Shown one piece after another: positions 12,991 through 27,928 of a DNA stretch of 64,000 nucleotides. The position numbers and the translations under genes are program-made. This DNA comes from Neurospora crassa OR74A (lineage: Eukaryota > Ascomycota > Sordariomycetes > Sordariales > Sordariaceae). Every line of letters starts with the position of its first letter. The stretch's first letter is position 1. The DNA is taken from assembly GCF_000182925.2 (NCBI RefSeq), contig NC_026501.1, positions 868,001 to 932,000 on the forward strand, written 5' to 3'. The notes under the pieces were generated by a model. That model did not search any database. It saw only the letters and a program-made list of their open reading frames with translations, and had not been told where the DNA came from.

Positions 12991-13399
12991 AGGGATTTCG
13001 AGGAAGAGGTGGAAGAGTTTGTAGTAGATATTTCTGAGGTTGAGTATAATAATAAACCTTTTACCTACTTTGCCGGCTATTTAGCCCCTAATAAATTTTC
13101 GTTTCTTAGTATTTCGTTATTTTATATCCTTTCGCGTATAATAATTAACGAATTAGCGGTTATTCTTAACGTAGTTCCTATTAGAAGTATTAACTCTAAT
13201 AGGTTTGTACAACCCTTATTATTAAATTTATTATCCAATACTAAATTTATAACGATTCTTAAACGTTTAGAGAAGGCCTAAGCTTCTTGTAGATTATCCA
13301 ATCCTTTATTTAATAATTGAGTGACTTTTATTGCGAATAGTTAGAAGCTGCTTGGCTGGGTTGGAATATTAAGGAAAGTGGATATTTAAGTAAATTTGT

Positions 13400-16300
13400 T
13401 AATATTGGCCGACGGACGGAAGTCTGACTTATTGGAAGTTTGGTATAAAAGCCAATACGCGTTACTTACTTTTACCGAAGGATAAATAATTGAGGTAATT
13501 CCGGATATTACTCTTAGGAATAGGGAAATTAATTTATAGAAAGTTATATTATATTTATAAATTAATATTAAATTTAATTCTAATATACCCGTTATTACTA
13601 TATATTTTAATTTAGGTTATTTATTAACGGTAGTAAATAAAGTGTTTATTAAAGAGTTTTCGTCGAATATAAAGTATAAAGTAGTACTGCTTAGCGTTAT
13701 AAAAGGTATTAATTTAAAGATTATTATTAATACAGTTATTGAATTTAATTTCTATATAGAAGGAAAAGTTAATAGTATTAAAATTAATAGATACTTCCAA
13801 ATATCTGCCTTAATTATTAATAAATTGGGCCCGAATATACTATTGGGAATAGACTTCCTTTATTACTATAGCGTAAAGTTGGACTTTAATACTATTTTAT
13901 ATTCTTTTAAATCGGTTTTTAGTATAAAAGTTTAGGGTAAAGTTTATTCTAAAAGAATTGAAGTAGGGGAGGACGTTCTTATTACTAAAGTTTTTACTAA
14001 GTTTAATACTTTATTGTTAGGAGGGTAGTTAGGAATTATCCCGGTGAAGTATAGTACCTAATTTAATAATTAATATAATTTAAGTAAACATTCCGTTTAT
14101 AATTTTTATATACAATACTTTTATCTGCTGGACGCTATTGTAGATAGTAAGATTCGTAAAATTATATTATTTCTAAACTAATCCGAAGAATTAGTATTTA
14201 TCCCTAAAGGAATTCGGGTGGGTATAATTATACAACTATTATATAAGGTTAGCAAGACGGCTATATTAATTAATACTTTAGACGTAATATTTTTCATCTC
14301 TAAAGTCTAAGTTGGATTTATTTAAAAATAATATACTATATTTATTAATAGAATTACTAAGGATAAAAAGGAAGAAGCTGTTAGGAAGAGCGCCTTCGAG
14401 GTACCTTCCTACGGAATTACTAAACCCATCGATATTAAAGCTATTCTTTCCGAAGTAAGTATTAGTATTTATAATACGGATTCCGATTTTTCGGAGTAAA
14501 TTAAGAGCCTCTTAGATAAGTACATCGATATTTTTAGAAATAGAGGGATTGTACTAATAAAAGAGGAAGATAAAATGTATATTGATTTAGTTAAAGGATA
14601 GTAAAACTAGTAGAGAATTGTTAGGCCTTACCCCTTAAATATTAAGGATTGCGAATTCTTTAATAAGGAGTATAATAAGATGTACGCCTAAAGTAAAATG
14701 TCGTTTATATTATAGCTAACTCCTATTATTTACCTAGTATTTATTATTTAGAGAAAAGTTAATAGAATCGATAAGGGACGTACAGTAATTGATCTTCGTT
14801 TATTTAATAGTATTACTATACTAGATATATATCCTTTACCCAATTAAGAAGATATTATTAATATTATAATTAGTAAGAAGTTCTTTTCGATTTTTAATAC
14901 TGTTAGGTTTTTCTATTAATTGCCTATTTTTGTTAAATATTGTAATCGTATAATTATTATTAGCCCCCGAGGTTTTGAATAGTTTAATATTGTGCTGATA
15001 GGCTTTAAGAATTCTCCGGCGTTTATATAGTAATTTATAGACCGGTTATTCTTCGAATACTATTTATTTATACGTATTTATATTAATAATATTATTATTT
15101 TTAGTAATACTTAGGAGGAATACCTAGTCTACCTTGTTATTATTATAGACCTTCTTAATAAGTATTGTATTTATATTAATGCTAATAAATCTTTCGCGGG
15201 GTATCCTTCTATATAATTGCTTAGTAGTATTATCGATAGAGAGGGTTGTAAGCGTATAGAAGATTATATTAAAACTTTCTAGAAGTTAATTTTCCCTAAT
15301 ATATTTAATAGTTTTAAGATTTATTTTAGTATAGTTAGTTGGCTATATTAAGGTATACTGTAGTTCGCTATTAAGGAAGAATTATTTAATTGAAGAAAGA
15401 TAGAATTACTATGGCGAATATACGAATCGGGTGATTTGTAAGTAGGTTTAATAAAATAAGTAAGGCGAATATATATTTTTAAAGTTAAATTCGAATTAAC
15501 CTTAGAAGAATGCGAAGCTTTCTGTATTATATAGGAAAATTTATATAATTAAGTATATTTTTTCTACTATATAAAGAGTAAAGTGCTATTTATTAAGATT
15601 AATACTAGTAGTTCGGTATATAGCGTTTACGTTTTCTAATTTAAGTGCCTATAGGACGGAAAATCTATTCCTAGAATAAGTAAAATCCTATTAATTATAA
15701 TCAAACTTGTATATTTCTTATTAAGATTAATATCCCCCGTTAAAAAGAAGTACGGTTCTACGGAAATAGAAATCGTAGCTATTATTTAAATATTACAAAA
15801 GTTCCGAAAGATAGTTTAGTTTAACGAATATTGTATTAACGTTATTACTAATTATATTTCTATTATTAGAATTGTTAAGTATACTTCGTTGTATATAATA
15901 GATTTAATTAAAGCTAATCTAAAGTTTGTAAATGCTACTAATTAGGTATTTTAATTTAATTTGAATATATTTTATATTTTTAGCTTATTGAATATTGTAT
16001 TAGATATATTATTAAGGTTGTTAATTATTGAAACTATTGATGAAAATAATATTTCTAATGAGTTGGCTAATATTTAATTTAATTTTATATAAGTATAGAA
16101 TATTAATTATTAGAATAGTCTTAATACGTTTTTATTTATATATATTAAAATTATTTTAGATACTTATTAAGTTTTGCCGGTTATAGTACCGGAATTTCAC
16201 TAATAGTTAATTGATGTTTATCTTGAAGATTTAAAATATATTAGGGTTCTCCGGCTGATCGAGAAAGCTAATACTCTAGGGTATATCTATATACGGCAGT

Positions 16301-17760
16301 CGGGAAAGCGCCCAAATCTACTAATAGGCCCCTATTTACTCAAAGATGGTCTGTTTTACTATATCGACTATTAAGATGTACGTCGGTTGTATATTCTACG
16401 GATTTATATATAAAAGATACTAGAATTAGTATACAATGAGAAGTATTATTTTAGAATTAACCGGATAATGGATGATTTAGTGCACTTTTATATGAGACGA
16501 AAAACCTGGATGGTGCGCAAGTACGTTAAATACTACAAAGTTTACTATTAAAATTAGTGAAATAGGTAGCCGACCCTTAGAGAATTATTACTAATTCGGA
16601 TATTTCTAAAACTATTCTATATTATTACTATAAACTTCGTTATTAATATACCGATAGTTAAAGCGGCCGGTACAATATAAACCTTTGAGGGTTTCCTAGA
16701 ATTTAATACTATATGCACTATTACTTGTAAATTTAATAAGAAGGTACTATTAATAGTTGGTTATTCTACTTATAGTGTACGGGAATAAGCTAAAGTATTG
16801 CTTCGGATTTTATAGCTTTGTGATTAGGGTTTACTAGTGGCTATTATTAGTGACTGAGATCCTAAATTTATTTTTACAATTTAAAAGAGTATTTTCGAAG
16901 TATTAGTAGTTAATTTGCTATTCTCGACGGTTTATTACGTTTAAACAGACGGCTAATTAGAAAGAATTAACTAAATTACTAAAATGGCTATTCGTATATA
17001 GTACGCAATAAACGTTATTCTTTAAACGTTAATATTAATTGTATTATAATACAATTTGAATAATACTATCTAATTTATTATTAATTTATTATTAAATAAG
17101 TTTATATACGGCTTTAAACTACGAGTAACCTTCAATTTACTTATACTAGATAATTAGGAAGTTATTATTGTAGAATTTTTAGTAATTATTTATTAAGAAT
17201 ATTAGTTCGAAGCTATAGAATTTATCGATCGGACTAGAATGGCTATAAAGGAACGATATAATTCTAAGTACTCCCCGGTAACCTTCAATATAGGTGATAA
17301 AGTTTATTTATATTTTAGTAAAGGTTATTACCTCCTTAGGAGCCCGAAGAGAAAATGGTTAGTAGAACGAATAGGTCCTTATTAAATTTTCAAGAAAGTT
17401 GGCCTACTAGCTTACCGGCTTAATTTGCTTAGTATTTAGCGTACTTATCCTATTATATTTGTAGTATATTTTTATAAGTTAGTATAGGGTCCTAATCCAT
17501 TTAATTGCAAAATTTTATTACTATTGCTAATTAAGGTAGATAGGTAGGAGGAATAGGAAGTTGAAAATTTCGTTATTAGAAGTTAAGGCCCGGAAGATAT
17601 ATAGTATTTAATTAAATAGACCGGGTATTAGAATAAAGATAATATATGGGAATTATATAGTGAATTTATAAAGAATTTGAAGGAATTGGTAAAAGAGTTT
17701 AATAAGGAATATCCATTAAATTTACTATTCCGAGGCAATTGTAGGAAGGTAATTTGGTAT
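13400..17760 (+). pseudogene. RIP-broken pol of the inner element: protease, RT, RNase H, integrase, chromodomain
   Basis: The best preserved piece is an open 97-codon stretch (13642-13935) ending in a retropepsin C-terminal signature, LGPNILLGIDFL. RT follows at about 14600-15400, with GRTVIDLRLFNSI at 14775, PRGFE and GFKNSPAFI blocks, and YINNIIIFS at 15079 in place of YIDDIIIFS. The integrase core has a second-Asp region at 16846-16869 (ISD, a stop, DPKF) and a TDG..LERINQ block near 16945-16971. A GPY-type segment near 17340 precedes a chromodomain at 17535-17670 (EVENFVIRS, YLIK, TGY, DNIWELYSEF). The pattern is Ty3/Gypsy chromovirus. Confidence 0.9.
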
Positions 17761-18369
17761 ATTAGGGGTATATTGTAATAGATGCGGCGTTAGAATTAAC
17801 GGAAAATGCGACGTTTTTCGTTAAAAGAGGGGGAGATTACTTAGAAACTATAAAGGTTTGAAAGTTTTTCTTTTATTTAAAGTTTTTTATTTTCTTTCTA
17901 TATTGGACTTTCTTATAGAAGTTATATTTTCTATATTTTTTATTAAGATTTCTAGAATTTTATTTAGAAGTACGTTTAAACGGAGGTAAGCTTGTTACTA
18001 GTAGTATATAGGATAATATACTATACACTATTTATAGTTTTAATTAAAAATGTTTTTATTCTAATTGGGTAGGTACGTACGGTCGTACGAAGGTAGTAGC
18101 AGCTACGGTTATATATAGTAAACGGCCTCGGTAGGTAAATATTTGTAAAGGAAGAATTTTAGTACGTATATATAATTTTTAAAAGAATTAAAATTATTTA
18201 ACTACTTTTATATTCTCTCCTTTTTACCCTAGTAACCTTATTACTACCTACCCTATCCTTATACGCTTAATTCTATTACGGCCTTATATAGTAATTTTAT
18301 TAGAATTAATTATTATTTATTAATCTTCTTTTATTTTATATTTACTAATTATAATTGCGGTGTAATAAG

Positions 18370-20640
18370 ATGGCCGACGTCGATATAAACTCTCCGCCGC
18401 CTGTTAATAACCTGTTTGTAGTCCTTAATAATTGGGTTAATAGTTTTAATTGTAACGGTAGTCTATATAATTTTATAGTAGATTGGTAGTTCGCTTTATA
18501 GTTATTCGAATACAACCCCCGGTTCGGCGTATTGGTTGATATAGTAAGATGCTTTAACTATTATATTATTAACGGTATTCCTAGTAAAATTGTTAGTTTA
18601 GGAATGGATAGTATATATATTGTATTACTTAGTTTTGTGGCCGATTTTGTTAAGTAGATGGATTTAATTTCACTTAGATATTTCTTTAATTATATTTACT
18701 ATAAGTATACCGTTAATACGTTTAATAATTTTAATTAAGATTGTAGCCCCTATAATCCTCTTAGCCGTCTTTCTAGTAAATTCTTCTAATTTACTTAAGG
18801 AGTTTTTATATATAACCTTAAGAAAGTGGAAAACGGTAAACGCTTAATACTAATTATAATTGTTAATTATTTCTTTATGTTATACGAGAATAAGTTATAC
18901 TTTATTCTTTATAGTACTATCGATTGTATAGGTGAATTAATTAATATAGATTTAGTAATTCTATATTTTATTAATAGCAACCTTACTTACTTTACACTTA
19001 TACTTTTATTAAACAGACTTCCAAAGGATTTAATTCTTAGTAGTTGTAATGGATTTTGGTAGGAGTAGGAGTCTAATACTCTTATTAAATTTAATAATAC
19101 TAAAATTTAGGAGTTATATTCTAGCGGAGAATTCGATTTAATTCCTATAATCGTTATTAAGTTTAGTAATATCTTCTTCGGAAGAGGATATATAAAGGAG
19201 TTAATTACTGCTAGCGAACGTTTTTAGGCACATTACCTACCTACTTTCTATAATATTTACCTTAACGGCCGTATTATTAGTATTAGTAATATTAATTTTT
19301 CCGAGACTTAGGAGTACCGAAAGTTCGCTTGGCTAATTAATAAGGTTTGTAAAGCTTTATAACCCTTAGTTAGACCAGCCCCTATTTTATTTTGTATTAA
19401 AATTCCAATTACTAAAGTAATTCTAAAAAAGGTATATAAAGTTCTAACCCGTATCGTATAATTACATTCGGTTACTACTAGCGAAAGTAGTAATAAAGGA
19501 AAAGTATATCCGACCTTCGTTAATACCCTTGCTAATTACAATAAGAATTACGCTAATCTTAGTGTTGAGGTTAATTAAGAATTATATATAGAAATTAAAA
19601 AGATTATTAAAGTATATATGGAGAATAAGGAGGAGTATAAGAGATAGTTTGCTAGCAATTACTCCTTTTCGTAATACAAATTGGTTCGTAATATTAAAGC
19701 AACTCTTAACCTTACTTTTAATAAAAAATACAATAGAAATGCTAACTTTGCCGATTATATCCCTTTAAAGGTAATACTATTTATTATTTAGTATTCTAAT
19801 TATAGTACTGGACTCCCTAAATAAATTAGTAGTTTATTAGGTAAATTTGGTTATCTCTATTATATTTAAGTAGCACCTACTGAATCGGCCTTAAACGAAT
19901 TTCCTATAGTTAAGAAAGTAATCGACTGTATTGTTGAAGTTAATAAGGAAATTGCCCTGCCTATTAATTTTGTTTCTTACGAGGAAATTAAAAGTATATT
20001 AGCGAGTACTTTAGAGAAGTAGATTGAGGTTTTAGCAACCTCTAACGAATATTGGAGTAAAATTATATAAAAATTATAAGTAGAATTGACGACCCTCCGT
20101 ACTAAGTTTGGAGAGGCGTAAGAAGTTCGTATTCGCCGCTATCCTACGACTTTATTTACTAATAGAACCTATATACTTAAAGTCCTTCTTAGTATTATTA
20201 CTCCTTATAGTGTTTATTCCGGTAACCTTTCGCTTTAGTATATACCCGGCTTAATAGGATTATCGGATAAATTTTATACGATATCGGCTCGCTTTAATTT
20301 TTACTTCAATACTTTATTTATTACCTACTCTCTTCGCTACGGTTATTTTCCTACTAATTGGGAGTAAGAGGATTCTCTATTAGGATATAAATATTCTTAT
20401 TAAAATATATAGTATATAAACGAAAATAAGGAAATAGAGGAAGATAATTTTAATAATTATATATTTCATTACGAGTTCGGTTATTGAAGGATTAGTATTA
20501 GGTTATTAAATTATATACTCTATTCGGGTAGATATACGTTTTTATATTGGGTGGCTAATTTGGATATAGGTAAATAGATAAAGACTTTGATGGATAACCG
20601 GATTTTTTATATATATAGTTAAATTTAATAATATTACGTA
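18370..20640 (+). pseudogene. Third ORF of the inner element, about 750 codons, function unknown
   Basis: It starts with an ATG at 18370 (MADVDINSPPPVNNLFVVL) about 600 bp after the chromodomain and reads in one frame nearly to the 3' LTR, interrupted by RIP-type TAA/TAG. One 78-codon piece (18826-19062) is still open. The middle part has the ordered look of a folded protein (ASERF at about 19210, RKFAWLINKVCKAL near 19320), and the end is Tyr/Phe-rich with WVANLDIGKQIKTL. There is no signal peptide and no obvious membrane segment, so an envelope protein is unlikely. I recognise no known domain. Confidence 0.6.
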
Positions 20641-20677
20641 GATAGCGAACACTCTTCTCCTTTTATTAAAGGGGAAA

Positions 20678-21016
20678 TATTATAGGGTATTCTTAGTAGA
20701 TACTTAAATATTCTATTTTATTATAGTAGTTGCTTACTAGAGTACGTAGTTTACTATATAAGAGTATTCGTCCTATTAACTTCTATTAAAGTTAACGGAT
20801 TATCAATTCATATTATACTAACCTTATATCTATCTTACTTATACTTAGTGAAGTTGTATGCGAGGTTCTAAGTTGAGGTTCGCGATAGCCCTTGTTTTTA
20901 ACTTCCTTTAATAAGACTATTATTAATCGTTACGTACTATTGCTCTATCTAGCAACCAATTACTCACATTATCATTCTCTGTTGTTATCACTTGTGAAGT
21001 ATATTATCGTGTAATA
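20678..21016 (+). repeat. 3' LTR of the inner element (339 bp)
   Basis: It begins TATTATAGGGTATTCTTAG (TG to TA at the terminus) and ends TGTAATA. Its last 80 bp retain more CA/TG than the 5' copy, so the two LTRs were hit by RIP unevenly along their length. Confidence 0.93.
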
Positions 21017-22699
21017 TTAATATAACCTTCTATTTCCTTAAGCCAAACCTCCTTCTCCCCTAATATTACTGGACTACCCCCTAAAGATTAATATATAATT
21101 AAACTACCCTCGAATTCCTAGTCTTCTAAAGAACAGCCCTATAAAGTACTACAAAATCTACTTCAAATACCCCGTAGACTCCAAGCAATTATTTAATATC
21201 AGCGTTAATTAATTAAATAAGAATCTAGCGATATAAGTTTTACGTAAGTAGATACTAATAGTAACCCTGGTATTAATATTAATATTAGGGATAATAACTG
21301 TAGTTAAAGTACAATTAATAATAATAATGCCGGTCAAACTAATATATCGAATATAATTGCTAATAAAGAGCTCTACTATATTATATATATAATTAAAACT
21401 ATAGGTAAAATTAATAATAATAAATTCGAAATTATAACCGACTGCTTTACCGCCTCCCTTTAATCTACTACTTTCAATAGTTGGAAGATATCGATAATCG
21501 GCTACTTTTAGCCTAATATAAAAGAAAAGAATAGTAATACGGGAAGCAATTACTTTCAATAGAAAAATAAAACGTATATTATATTGCTATATCTCTTTAT
21601 TAAAAGTATTAAAGACAATACTATCAACGATGATTTAAAGGCGGATACTCTCTAGAAAAACCTCTACTAACTATTTATAGGCGGAGCGAAAGTATAGTAC
21701 ATAAATTAATTCGACGCAAAGACCCGTATAATAATAAAATAGAATTTTAAGAGTTAGTATATTACGATCCTTATACGTTGGAAAATACCCTGCGCCTAAA
21801 TATTAGTTAAATTTAACGTATTAGAATACTCCTATAACGATTACTACTTTAATAAATTACCTTATAATATTGTAATAGAAGTTATCTAATATTCTAAAGA
21901 GCTAAGTAAAAAAAATAGAGGTATATATATAGTACGTATTTATAATTATTTATATTCTAGCTTAAAGGATTTAGTCGTTAAGTTAGCCGACAATATAACC
22001 CTCGATAAATAGTTAATATATATTAATCGTCGTATTAAGACGTATTATTTCAAAATTATCGATAATTTGGGAGGTTATAATAATAGCTTTAATAAACGAA
22101 TATTGAGGGTTGAATTCGATAGTAAACTCCCTAATATTAAAGTTATTGAGGCTATTAATTTTATAAAATAGGATGAAAATATTAAAGAGAACCTAGATAT
22201 AGCGTTGTAGGGAAAAGATAATAGTTAGTACGGATATTGTACGTTATTTTTCAATTATCCTTACTAAAATTCTTCCTCCTCCTTCGCGGATTGCGGAAAC
22301 TCCTTTAATAGGTATTATTATAAATTATAATTATATTGCAAATTATCGTTTAACGGATATAGAGGTAGCTTATTATTATATTAAGGAAATTCATATAGAT
22401 ATTGTAATTTATTAGGAAATTAAAGTTCATCCCGTAGGTATAATAGCCTATTATCCAATTAGCGTAGTAGTTTATCCAACCGAGGTTAGTATTAGTAAAA
22501 TCGTCTATACTAACGCATTTATTACTAGTATATTAAATTTAAACTACCCTATAATAGCGTTTATACTATTGAAGATAAATATAAGACGTATATAGGAATA
22601 GATAAACCTAACTCCAAAGGGGAATGTCTTAAAGACTAAAGCTTCGAGGAAGTTAATTAGAATTATAATTTAGGAGAGGAGGAGGTATTTCTAGCCGTT

Positions 22700-25600
22700 A
22701 AACTGTTATTGGACAATATATTAATAAATATCCCTATTACTATTAGCTCTAAATTTAATATCAATCCCGGTTCTACTTACCTCTCATCGTATAACGATGT
22801 AAATCGCCGAATATATAGAAAGTATAACAAAGTTTTTCCTATATATAGTAAAATATTCACCTATATTTATACTAATTTGTATATTAAATTTAAACCGTTA
22901 GGGTCCAAACCAATAGTTAATTAATTAAACCGATCCCTAGCGTAAAATTATAGTTCGGTAGGCTTCGTAATAAATAGTATTAAATATAATAAAATAGTAG
23001 AGGCTTTTAGAGCTGTAGAATAGGTTAATTAAAAACTATTGAATCCTTTAAGCAACCCTATACAATATAGCTATTTTTAAATAAACGTTCGCTTAGAACT
23101 GGAAGGCTGCGAATATTCCGTTTATATAAATACTAGTTATTTAAGTATTTTAGTCGACGAATAATAGATTTCTAAAAGCCTAAATATTTAATTTAATAAT
23201 TCCGAAATAAAGTTATTCAATATAATTGGTAACCGTATTATTCTTACTAAATAAACGATTTTTAACCTTTTTATTAAAAGCACTATTAATAATCGCCTAG
23301 TACGATAAACTTTTACGTTAACTATATAGGTAATAAAAGGATTGGCTATAAAATTGCTATTAGGAATACAATAAATTCAATTAAACTAAATCGTTATCGA
23401 TTCCTTAAAGAATTCTATACGGATCCCAATATATAGTAATATAATTATTATAACCAACTGTACAACAAAACCAATCTAACGAAGAGTAGCAATAACCTAT
23501 AATATAGTTATCCTACTATATTCTAAATATCTTATCTCCGTCGATTTCGCTTACATTCCTAATAAATCCCTAATAGGCGTACCTAAAGAATATATCTTCG
23601 AAGCTAAATACCCTCACACTCGAAATTATCTTCTTAATACTAAAACCCCCAAACTAATTAATATTATTAATACTACTAATAAATTAATATATATCTATTA
23701 TTTATAGCGGATAAATATAATTAAAAATCTCAATAGTAATAGCTACCGAACTATTTCTTTTACATAAACTCAAATTCTATTAGCTATAATAAAAGCCCAA
23801 TCCGGAAAAGAATTCGTATTTATAATAGACTTTAAAAATATTATACTAACCCCCGACACAACTATTACACCCAATAAAGTAACTATTAAAATAACTAACA
23901 ATATCTACAATTAAAAACTAACCGAAGAAGACGTATTGAAACTCCTTTATAAATTATTGAAACGAAGCCCATCCCTCGGTATAGGTAAAGACGAGGATAT
24001 CCTAGAAATCGAATTTATTTACAATATTAAGATTTATAATTACGACCCCCTATATACGTAGTATATAAAAATATTATTAAATAAATACAACGTATATAAT
24101 AATCGCAGTATTATTAAAATAAACGAAAAAAATATACTCCACATTAACCTCGTCGAAAATTAGTATAAATAGAAGGTCTCTTCTAAACTATATTAATTGG
24201 GAGTTTAAGACTATTAATTCCTCGATAAAACGCTAAATAAAATATATTAGGACAGCAAATTCAAATAGATATATAGAACAATACTATTTAATTATCCTTA
24301 CTTCGTCGTCTAGCGTACTATCGACAGCGTACATAAAGGTTGCATTGTAATTAATTTACACCCATTAAACCGGGTGACTATTAACGACTTATACCCTCTA
24401 CTAACCCAAAACTCTATTATTATACGAATAAGGGGTAAAAACTTTACTAATTACTTCGATAGTTTAATATTTTTCTATTAAATTAATATTTATTTACCCT
24501 ATCGGAATAGAATAATCCTCATTAGTCCGAAAGGGCTAGAGTAATTAAACGTTGCATTAATAGGCTATAAAAATTCGCCAGCCTATATATAGTAATTTAT
24601 CGACCGTAAATTCTATCCTTACCGTGTATTCGCAACGGGGTATATTGATAATATTATAGTATTCAGCAATATAGCCGAAGATTATTTTAAGCATCTACAA
24701 ATCATCTTCAAGCTCTTCAAAGATATTAACTTTAATATTATACTAAAGAAATCCTTCGTAGCCTACCCATCGGTCTACTTATTAGATTATTACGTAGACG
24801 GACTTAATATAACTATAACTATTAATTGAATTATAACTATACGAAATATTCAATAACTAACCAACTTCGTATTATTAAAATACTATATTAGCCTAACTAA
24901 CTTCCTCAAGCAATTTATCCCTTAATTTGCCTAAAAAATTAATCCTTTAGAAGAGAGAAAAGCTAAACTTATTAAATCTAGTAAGAAGGATAGTAAAATA
25001 CTAGAAAAGAAATTCCTAACTATAAGAAAGACATTCATTAATTTATTAAACTTTACGCTAACGGACCTCGAAAAAAATATATTTGCTATCCTACAAAATT
25101 AATTAATAAAGGAGACCGTAATTTTCCATTATTACCCTAATCGAATTATATTCTTTAAGATTAACGCTTTAAAGAAATAGGGCTTCGGTATTATAGTCTT
25201 TTATATTAAAGGCGACTAGTAGAACGGCAAATCTATCCCTATTTATAAAATTTAATTTATATTCTTTTATAATAAATAATTATCTACCGTAGAAAAGAAT
25301 TATTAATTAACGGAATTTGAGACCGCCTACTTTGTATAGGTATATCGATCCTTCTATTAATTAGTATAATTATGTACTAAACCAGTTATTATTTTAATAA
25401 ATTACTAGGTATTAATTAGTATTATAAAGTAAACTAACCTAAATACTACTGATTTTACAAAGTTAAATTCTAAACTTATTATTGCTTTTATATATTTATT
25501 TCAATTCAACCTCAACGTTCGTTATATATTAGGGAAGGTTAATATTGTACTAGACGTATTATTCCGTCTTCCTAATACCGAAGCCGAGCCGTACCTAAAA

Positions 25601-27180
25601 ACTAATAAATTCGACGATATTTGGAAAGATGTAGTATATACGATATACGTCTAGATGGATGATAATACGAAAATAAAATTCATCGACGGGTATAGGCAAG
25701 ACAGGCACTACACTACAATTGTACAGAAATTGAAAGAATACGACGAATGTAGTGTAAAGTTTAATTTTAATACCGATAAATAATTTCCCTTTTAATTTAA
25801 AAATAGATTATTCTACTACTTTCCCTACGTAGGTAAAGCGAAATTGTACGTACCTAGTAATATTTTATAAAATATACTCTCCCTAGTATATAATAAATAC
25901 TATTATTTCGGCCTAGCGAGGATAATGTAGGAATTAGAAGGATTTTCTTTCCTCTGTATAATAAAAACCCTAAAGTAGTACGTAGAGTATTATTTATAAT
26001 ACTTAAAATTAAGAATTAATTAGAAAGCTACCCCCGGATTAATAAAACTAATTTAACCTTACTTTGTACTATTCTATACTATTTATATAGACTTCGTTTT
26101 GGGGCTGCTAAAGCAAATAAGTTAATTAACGGTCTAGGGTAGAGACTATTATAATGTAATAATAATAATTATTTATAATTTTAGTAAAAAAACCCTATTA
26201 ATCCCCGGCTAGATAAATTATACTATGGAGTAATAAGCCGAGCAACTAATTACTATATTGCTATTTTGTAATTAGGGTTTATTCCAAATCTCTATCTCTA
26301 ATCGAGATACAAAATTTCTATCTACGGTGTAAAAAATAGTCTTTTAGAAATTGAATGTAATGTTAGTATATACTATAGTATAGAATTCCAAATCGAACGG
26401 TTAAATTGAACAACGAAACTAGGAAATTAAATTAACTATTCGATACTATACAATAGAGAACCCCGAAATTCTATAGCTAAATATCCTCTCCGCCTTATAA
26501 TACAATTTCAATAACAATCTTTCAATGCTATTGGGCTGTACCCCTAACGAAATTGTAATGGGATTTAAATTAAATATAGTACTAAATCTCCTTAAATTAA
26601 TAGATTACTAAAATAATAATTTTAATACTATTAAATAGTTGTATTATTGCAAAACAATCGAAGCTATTAATTAGGTAGTAATGAAATATAAATTAATATT
26701 CGACCGGGGTTATCGACTATTTAAATTTATTGTAGGAGATAAAGTTATATTATAATTATATAAAGGCTATACTTAATTAGGGACGAAGTTTTGCAAGTAT
26801 ACTAATTAGCGAGCTAGCCTATTTATAGTTAAATGTAAAGTCGGTAATTTCGTATATAAATTCGAATTGCCCTGCGTATAGAAAATTCATTCCGTTATTT
26901 CGGTAAGCCATTTGAAGGAATACCCCTAAGGTAAAGATCTATTTTATTATAGGGAGTAACTAAGTGAACGAATTATTGTTAAAGGTAATATTAACGATTA
27001 GTAATTATATAAGGTTGAAAAAATCATAGATTATAAAATATTATAGTACGGTAGTAAACCTTTAATCGAATATTAGATTAAATATAAAGGCTACGGTACC
27101 GAATATAATGAATAGTACCTGCGAGGAAGCCTATATATTAATAGATTAATAAAAAACGCCTAAAATCTCGTATGTAACTA
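22700..27180 (+). pseudogene. RIP-broken pol of the outer element: protease region, RT, RNase H, integrase, chromodomain
   Basis: The order of domains can be read in essentially one direction with many TAA/TAG interruptions. The RT segment lies at about 24301-24830, with a VINLHPLNRVTINDLYPL-like block, a GYKNSPAYI block and a YIDNIIVFS catalytic motif at 24641 (YIDDIIVFS expected). The RNase H end is recognisable at 25514-25573 (GKVNIVLDVLFRLP, where D-A-L-S-R-L is usual). The integrase core includes ISNRDTKF at about 26292. A C-terminal chromodomain-like segment lies at 27009-27131 (KVEKIIDYKIL and IKYKGYGTEYNEQYL). This order is that of Ty3/Gypsy chromoviruses of the Tf1-like fungal type. 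The protease upstream is only loosely placed. Confidence 0.85.
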
Positions 27181-27928
27181 CAAACGACTTTATCCTATTA
27201 ATCCTAAATTGCTAGTACGTATAAATAAATCATCTTTAAATAAAATTACTATTATTAAAATTAATTATATTCCTAAATCTAATATTATTATCGCTATCCT
27301 AAGAAAAAGCAAATAAAAAGAAACGTTAATAACCTTAAATGTAACGCTACTCTCTACACTAACTGAAATACTTTTAATAATAAAATTTATAAAAAAGTAC
27401 ATTGCTAGCTTAAAAGCGCTTTTCTCCCTATTTTAACTATCGCTATAATTAATACTTTACTTATTATTACTAACCCAACCCTAGAAGATTAATTTATAAA
27501 GTACTTAATATCCCTTTATATTACTATTTATATAAATCTATATTATTAACGTATACGAAGCTTAATGTTACTTTTTATTATTATTAACCAAATTCCAAAG
27601 GATTGATTTATAAAATATTTAATATCCCTTTATATTACAATCGACCCAAATCTAAATTATTAATTTATACGAACCTCAACATCCCTTTATATTATTATTT
27701 AAATAAATATACCCTATCTACTAAATACTATCGCCTAAAATAGATATTAATAATAAATAGTATAGAATGATAATTATATACTTAATCGACGTATAAAGGT
27801 AAGCGGAACTATAGTAGATCCAACTACCGTCGAAGAAACGAATAAATAAACTTTAAACCGAATAGGCTAATAATAACCTACTACCTACCGTCTAAAAAAT
27901 TATCCGTAATTACCTGCCCGTAGATAAG

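Larger units (their letters stand above)
9772..21016 (+). mobile_element. Inner Ty3/Gypsy chromovirus, 11.2 kb, nested in the outer element
   Basis: Two 339-bp direct repeats (9772-10110 and 20678-21016) bound an 11,245-bp element flanked by a perfect 5-bp duplication TTAAT (9767-9771 and 21017-21021). A PBS-like TAGTGCCTACAGC starts 2 bp after the 5' LTR, and a purine tract AAAGGGGAAA abuts the 3' LTR. The plus strand then shows a gag-like region, retropepsin, RT, RNase H, integrase, chromodomain and a long extra ORF. The insertion lies within the 5' internal region of the outer element, so it is the younger of the two. Both are fully RIP-mutated. Confidence 0.95.

Noticed and set aside
21209-21559. 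116-codon minus-strand ORF
   Set aside because: It is antisense to the 5' internal region of the outer retroelement and has only low-complexity AT-rich composition.
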